From an uncultured Sutterella sp. (GTDB taxonomy: Bacteria > Pseudomonadota > Gammaproteobacteria > Burkholderiales > Burkholderiaceae_F): a stretch of 64,000 bases of DNA. The first letter of the stretch is position 1, and the number at the start of each line of letters is the position of its first letter. A program made the position numbers and the translations under genes. Under the pieces are notes generated by a model, which searched no databases, was not told the DNA's origin, and saw only the letters and a list, made by a program, of their open reading frames with translations. Shown here in pieces: positions 61,481 to 64,000 of the stretch. Location: positions 25,272 through 89,271 of the forward strand of contig CAJLHF010000005.1 of the NCBI GenBank assembly GCA_905206365.1. The letters are read 5' to 3'.

Positions 61481-63880
61481 ATGCAGGGTCATATTTTCGA
61501 CGCTCCCGTTTCGCGTCGACGCTTCCTGTGCCTCTCTACGGTTTCCGGTATCGCACTCTCGGCGGGCTTCGCACCCACGGTGCTCGCCTCCGCCCTCGAG
61601 CAAGCGGCCGACGATATGGTCTATTCCTGGACCGCGTGCGTCATCAACTGCGGACATCGCTGCCCGCTTCGCGCCTACACGAAAAACGGGCGCGTGATCC
61701 GCATCGAAACCGACAACACGATCGAAGACGGGTGCTCGCCCCGTCAGCTGCGTGCCTGCCTGAAGGGTCGCTCCATGCGGCAGCGCCTCTATTCCCCCGA
61801 CCGCCTCAAGTACCCGATGAAACGCGTGGGCAAACGCGGCGAAGGAAAGTTCGAGCGCATCACCTGGGAAGAGGCCTACAAGACCGTCGCCGAAAAGTTG
61901 AAGCACACCGTTGAAACCTACGGAAACGAAGCCCTCTACTGGCAGTACTGCTCGGGTCAGCAGTCGATGGTCAATTCCCGCAGCGCCTGGTGGCGTCTTT
62001 TGAACCTCACGGGCGGCTACCTCAAGTACTACGGCTCCTACTCGACCGCTCAGATTTCGGCCGCCTTCCCGATGACCTACGGCTCGAACCCCGCCTCGGA
62101 TACGAGCGAAATTTCGAACGCGGAACTGTGCGTCTACTTCGGGAACAACCCGTCGGTGACGCGCGGCTCGGGCTCGGGGAAGTCCTATCAGCTGACGTGC
62201 GCTCTTGAAAAGCACGCCCCGAAGATGATCGTGATCGACCCGATCTACACCGACACGATGGCGGGCAAAGGCGACCGTTGGATCCCGATCCGCCCCGGCA
62301 CGGACGCTGCGCTCGTCGAAGCGATTGCGTACGAGCTCATCCGCAACAACTGGGTCGATCAGGCGTTCCTCGACAAGTACTGCGTCGGTTACGACGAAAA
62401 GACCCTCCCGAAGTCCGCCCCGGCGAAGTCCGACTACAAGTCCTATATCCTGGGGGATGCGGACGGCGAACCCAAGACCCCCGAACGCGCCTCGCGCATC
62501 ACGGGAATTCCGGTCGGGACGATCGTCGAGCTCGCGCGTGAAATCGGGACGACGAAGCCCGTCTTCTTCGCGCAGGGTTGGGGTCCGCAGCGTCAGGCCA
62601 ACGGCGAGCAGACCGCCCGCGCGATCGCGATGCTCCCGATTCTCACCGGAAACGTCGGCCTCAAGGGGACGAATACGGGCCAACACGAAGGCAACACTCC
62701 CTTCCCCGTTCAGTACCTCCCGACGGGCAAGAACCCCGTGAAGGCGACCATTCCGTGCTTCCTCTGGACGGACGCCGTTCTGCGCGGCGCCGAGATGGAT
62801 GCGATTCACGACGGCATCCGCGGGGTCGACAAGCTCTCGACCCCGATCAAGATGATCGTCAACTCGGGCGGCAACACCCTCATCAACCAGCACGCCGACA
62901 GCAACCGCACGGACGAAATCCTGCGCGACGAAACGAAGTGCGAATTCATCGTCGTGTGCGACAACATGATGACCCCGTCGGCCCGCTACGCCGACATTCT
63001 GCTTCCGGACACGCTCGGCCCCGAAGCGGACGACATCGCGAGCGCGGGCGGATCGAACGGCGACGTTGCGTCGCTTCTGCCCATGAAAAAGTGCGTGGAA
63101 CCCCAGTGGGAACAGCGTCCTTCGTGGGAAATCTGCCGCGGGATCGCGCGCGAGCTCGGTCTTGAAGACGCCTACACCGAAGGGCGCGACCAGATGGGGT
63201 GGATTCGTTGGTGCTACGAGGAGACGCGTCGCAAGTACCCGACGCTGCCCGACTTCGACACCTTCTGGACGACGGGTCCGAAGCAGGTCTACGGGCTTCG
63301 GAAAAACATGGTGGCGCTTTCCGATTTCCGCGAGGATCCCGCAAAGCATCCCCTCAAGACCCCGTCCGGGAAGATCGAAATCTATTCGGAACGCTTGGCC
63401 GACATCGCCAAGACCTGGGTTCTTCCCGAAGGCGACGTGATTTCGGCGCTGCCGAAATTCGTTCGCACGTGGGAAATGCCGGGCGATCCGCTCGCCGCCA
63501 AGTATCCGCTCCAGTGCTACGGCTACCACGGTCACGGGCGCATCCACAGCACGTTCCACAACCTCCCGTGGTTGCGCGAACAGTTCCCCGACCACGTGCT
63601 CATGAATCCGATCGACGCGAAGACGCGCGGCATCGCCAACGACGACCCCGTCGAAGTCTTCAACGACCGCGGCACGGTCGAGCTGCGCGCCAAGGTGACG
63701 CCGCGCATCATGCCGGGCGTCTGCTCGATTCCGCAGGGTGCCTGGTACCGACCCGTCGAAAAGAACGGCCGTCGCGTCGACGCGGGCGGCAACATCAATA
63801 CGCTCACGTCCCTGCGTCCGAGCCCGCTGGCAAAGGGGAACGCCCAGCACACCGTGCTCGTCGACGTTCGCAAAGCCTGA
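61481..63880 (+). CDS. dmsA: Molybdopterin oxidoreductase, DMSO-reductase family catalytic subunit
   Basis: A 799-residue periplasmic oxidoreductase: twin-arginine signal (SRRRFLCLSTVSG), [4Fe-4S] cysteines at 53, 57, 61 and 93 (CVINCGHRC ... RACLKGRSMRQRLYSPDRLK), and the molybdopterin domains. The likely Mo-ligand serine lies in YYGSYSTAQ near 186-188. The C-terminal dinucleotide domain has VLMNPIDAKTRGIANDDPVE and GTVELRAKVTPRIMPG. Members reduce DMSO, N-oxides or selenate; the substrate is not fixed. AAGGAG precedes the ATG. The dmsB start is 105 nt downstream. Confidence 0.9.
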   Translation: MQGHIFDAPVSRRRFLCLSTVSGIALSAGFAPTVLASALEQAADDMVYSWTACVINCGHRCPLRAYTKNGRVIRIETDNTIEDGCSPRQLRACLKGRSMRQRLYSPDRLKYPMKRVGKRGEGKFERITWEEAYKTVAEKLKHTVETYGNEALYWQYCSGQQSMVNSRSAWWRLLNLTGGYLKYYGSYSTAQISAAFPMTYGSNPASDTSEISNAELCVYFGNNPSVTRGSGSGKSYQLTCALEKHAPKMIVIDPIYTDTMAGKGDRWIPIRPGTDAALVEAIAYELIRNNWVDQAFLDKYCVGYDEKTLPKSAPAKSDYKSYILGDADGEPKTPERASRITGIPVGTIVELAREIGTTKPVFFAQGWGPQRQANGEQTARAIAMLPILTGNVGLKGTNTGQHEGNTPFPVQYLPTGKNPVKATIPCFLWTDAVLRGAEMDAIHDGIRGVDKLSTPIKMIVNSGGNTLINQHADSNRTDEILRDETKCEFIVVCDNMMTPSARYADILLPDTLGPEADDIASAGGSNGDVASLLPMKKCVEPQWEQRPSWEICRGIARELGLEDAYTEGRDQMGWIRWCYEETRRKYPTLPDFDTFWTTGPKQVYGLRKNMVALSDFREDPAKHPLKTPSGKIEIYSERLADIAKTWVLPEGDVISALPKFVRTWEMPGDPLAAKYPLQCYGYHGHGRIHSTFHNLPWLREQFPDHVLMNPIDAKTRGIANDDPVEVFNDRGTVELRAKVTPRIMPGVCSIPQGAWYRPVEKNGRRVDAGGNINTLTSLRPSPLAKGNAQHTVLVDVRKA

Positions 63881-63904
63881 CCGACCTTCGAGGAGACAAA
63901 AAAG

Positions 63905-63934
63905 TCAATCACCCCTGCCTGAAGGCAGAGGCTT
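63905..63934. repeat. IS200/IS605-type terminal hairpin remnant between dmsA and dmsB
   Basis: GTCAATCACCCCTGCC-TGAA-GGCAGAGGCTTGAG: stem CTGCC/GGCAG with loop TGAA (outer pairs continue with one mismatch). Read on the minus strand it gives CTCAAGCCTCTGCCTTCAGG and then CAGGGGTGATTGAC, the form of right ends of IS200/IS605 elements. A related hairpin occurs at 7340-7366. No transposase is present. Confidence 0.45.
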
Positions 63935-63984
63935 GAGCGATCAGGCCGGTTGACCAGTCTCAGTGATCCAAAAGGAGAACTACG

Positions 63985-64000
63985 TTGCAGTTAGGTTACA
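63985..64000 (+). CDS. dmsB: DmsB-like iron-sulfur subunit, start only (partial)
   Basis: AAGGAG (63972-63977) lies 7 nt before TTG CAG TTA GGT TAC, which reads M-Q-L-G-Y, the usual first residues of DmsB-type subunits (MQLGFYFDQ...). The gene runs off the window. It would carry four [4Fe-4S] clusters and pass electrons from a membrane subunit to DmsA. A TTG start and only five codons make the call modest, but context supports it. Confidence 0.55.

Noticed and set aside
61448..63850. 800-residue minus-strand frame opposite dmsA
   Set aside because: Antisense shadow; no domain recognisable and dmsA is unambiguous.

Overview
The window looks like a chromosome segment of an anaerobic or microaerophilic betaproteobacterium of the Sutterellaceae type (Sutterella or a close relative). 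This is inferred from high GC with Burkholderiales-like proteins, twin-arginine-exported flavocytochrome-c-type reductases, C4-dicarboxylate carriers of the Dcu families, a DMSO-reductase-type enzyme and an [FeFe] hydrogenase. No rRNA or species-level marker is present, so the assignment is an inference.

Left part (1-11.8 kb): a dcuC-type C4-dicarboxylate transporter with a candidate FNR-type box, a structured leader ahead of an EamA transporter, a second EamA transporter, and a sensor kinase/response regulator pair. The pair is followed by a Tat-exported FAD reductase with a tetraheme cytochrome c, probably one respiratory module. An amino acid permease follows. From 11.8 to 13 kb there is an intact tRNA-Ser(UGA), about 0.9 kb of decayed AT-richer DNA with IS-like end repeats, and a second tRNA-Ser copy that has lost part of its D and anticodon arms.

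Middle (13-29 kb): a secreted esterase, a charged-repeat secreted protein, a periplasmic rhodanese, a LysR gene beside a Tat-exported FMN/FAD reductase, ttdAB, and a minus-strand unit coding for a NuoF-GltD-like fusion, an [FeFe] hydrogenase, malate dehydrogenase and a frameshifted LysR regulator. A YheO-like regulator is divergent. From 29.4 to 34.8 kb lies the front half of an aryl-polyene-type (APE) lipid locus: ketosynthase-like protein, acyltransferase, two acyl carrier proteins, membrane protein, and an AMP-ligase fused to a hotdog dehydratase. The expected second half is missing and an HD-type Tat protein and alkaline phosphatase follow.

Right part (37-64 kb): an MFS exporter, an aldo/keto reductase, an orphan metQ, thiC with a TPP riboswitch, two related small lipoproteins, FixJ-type regulators, fhs, a dcuA/B-type transporter, an MmgE/PrpD protein, the nitric-oxide pair hmp-nsrR, a SagB-like nitroreductase, a LysR remnant, an MBL-fold hydrolase, and dmsA followed by the first codons of dmsB at the window edge.

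Together the genes describe a cell that takes up and exchanges C4-dicarboxylates (DcuC, DcuA/B, TtdAB, Mdh), moves electrons to periplasmic acceptors through Tat-exported reductases, handles H2 with a soluble hydrogenase, and defends itself against nitric oxide.
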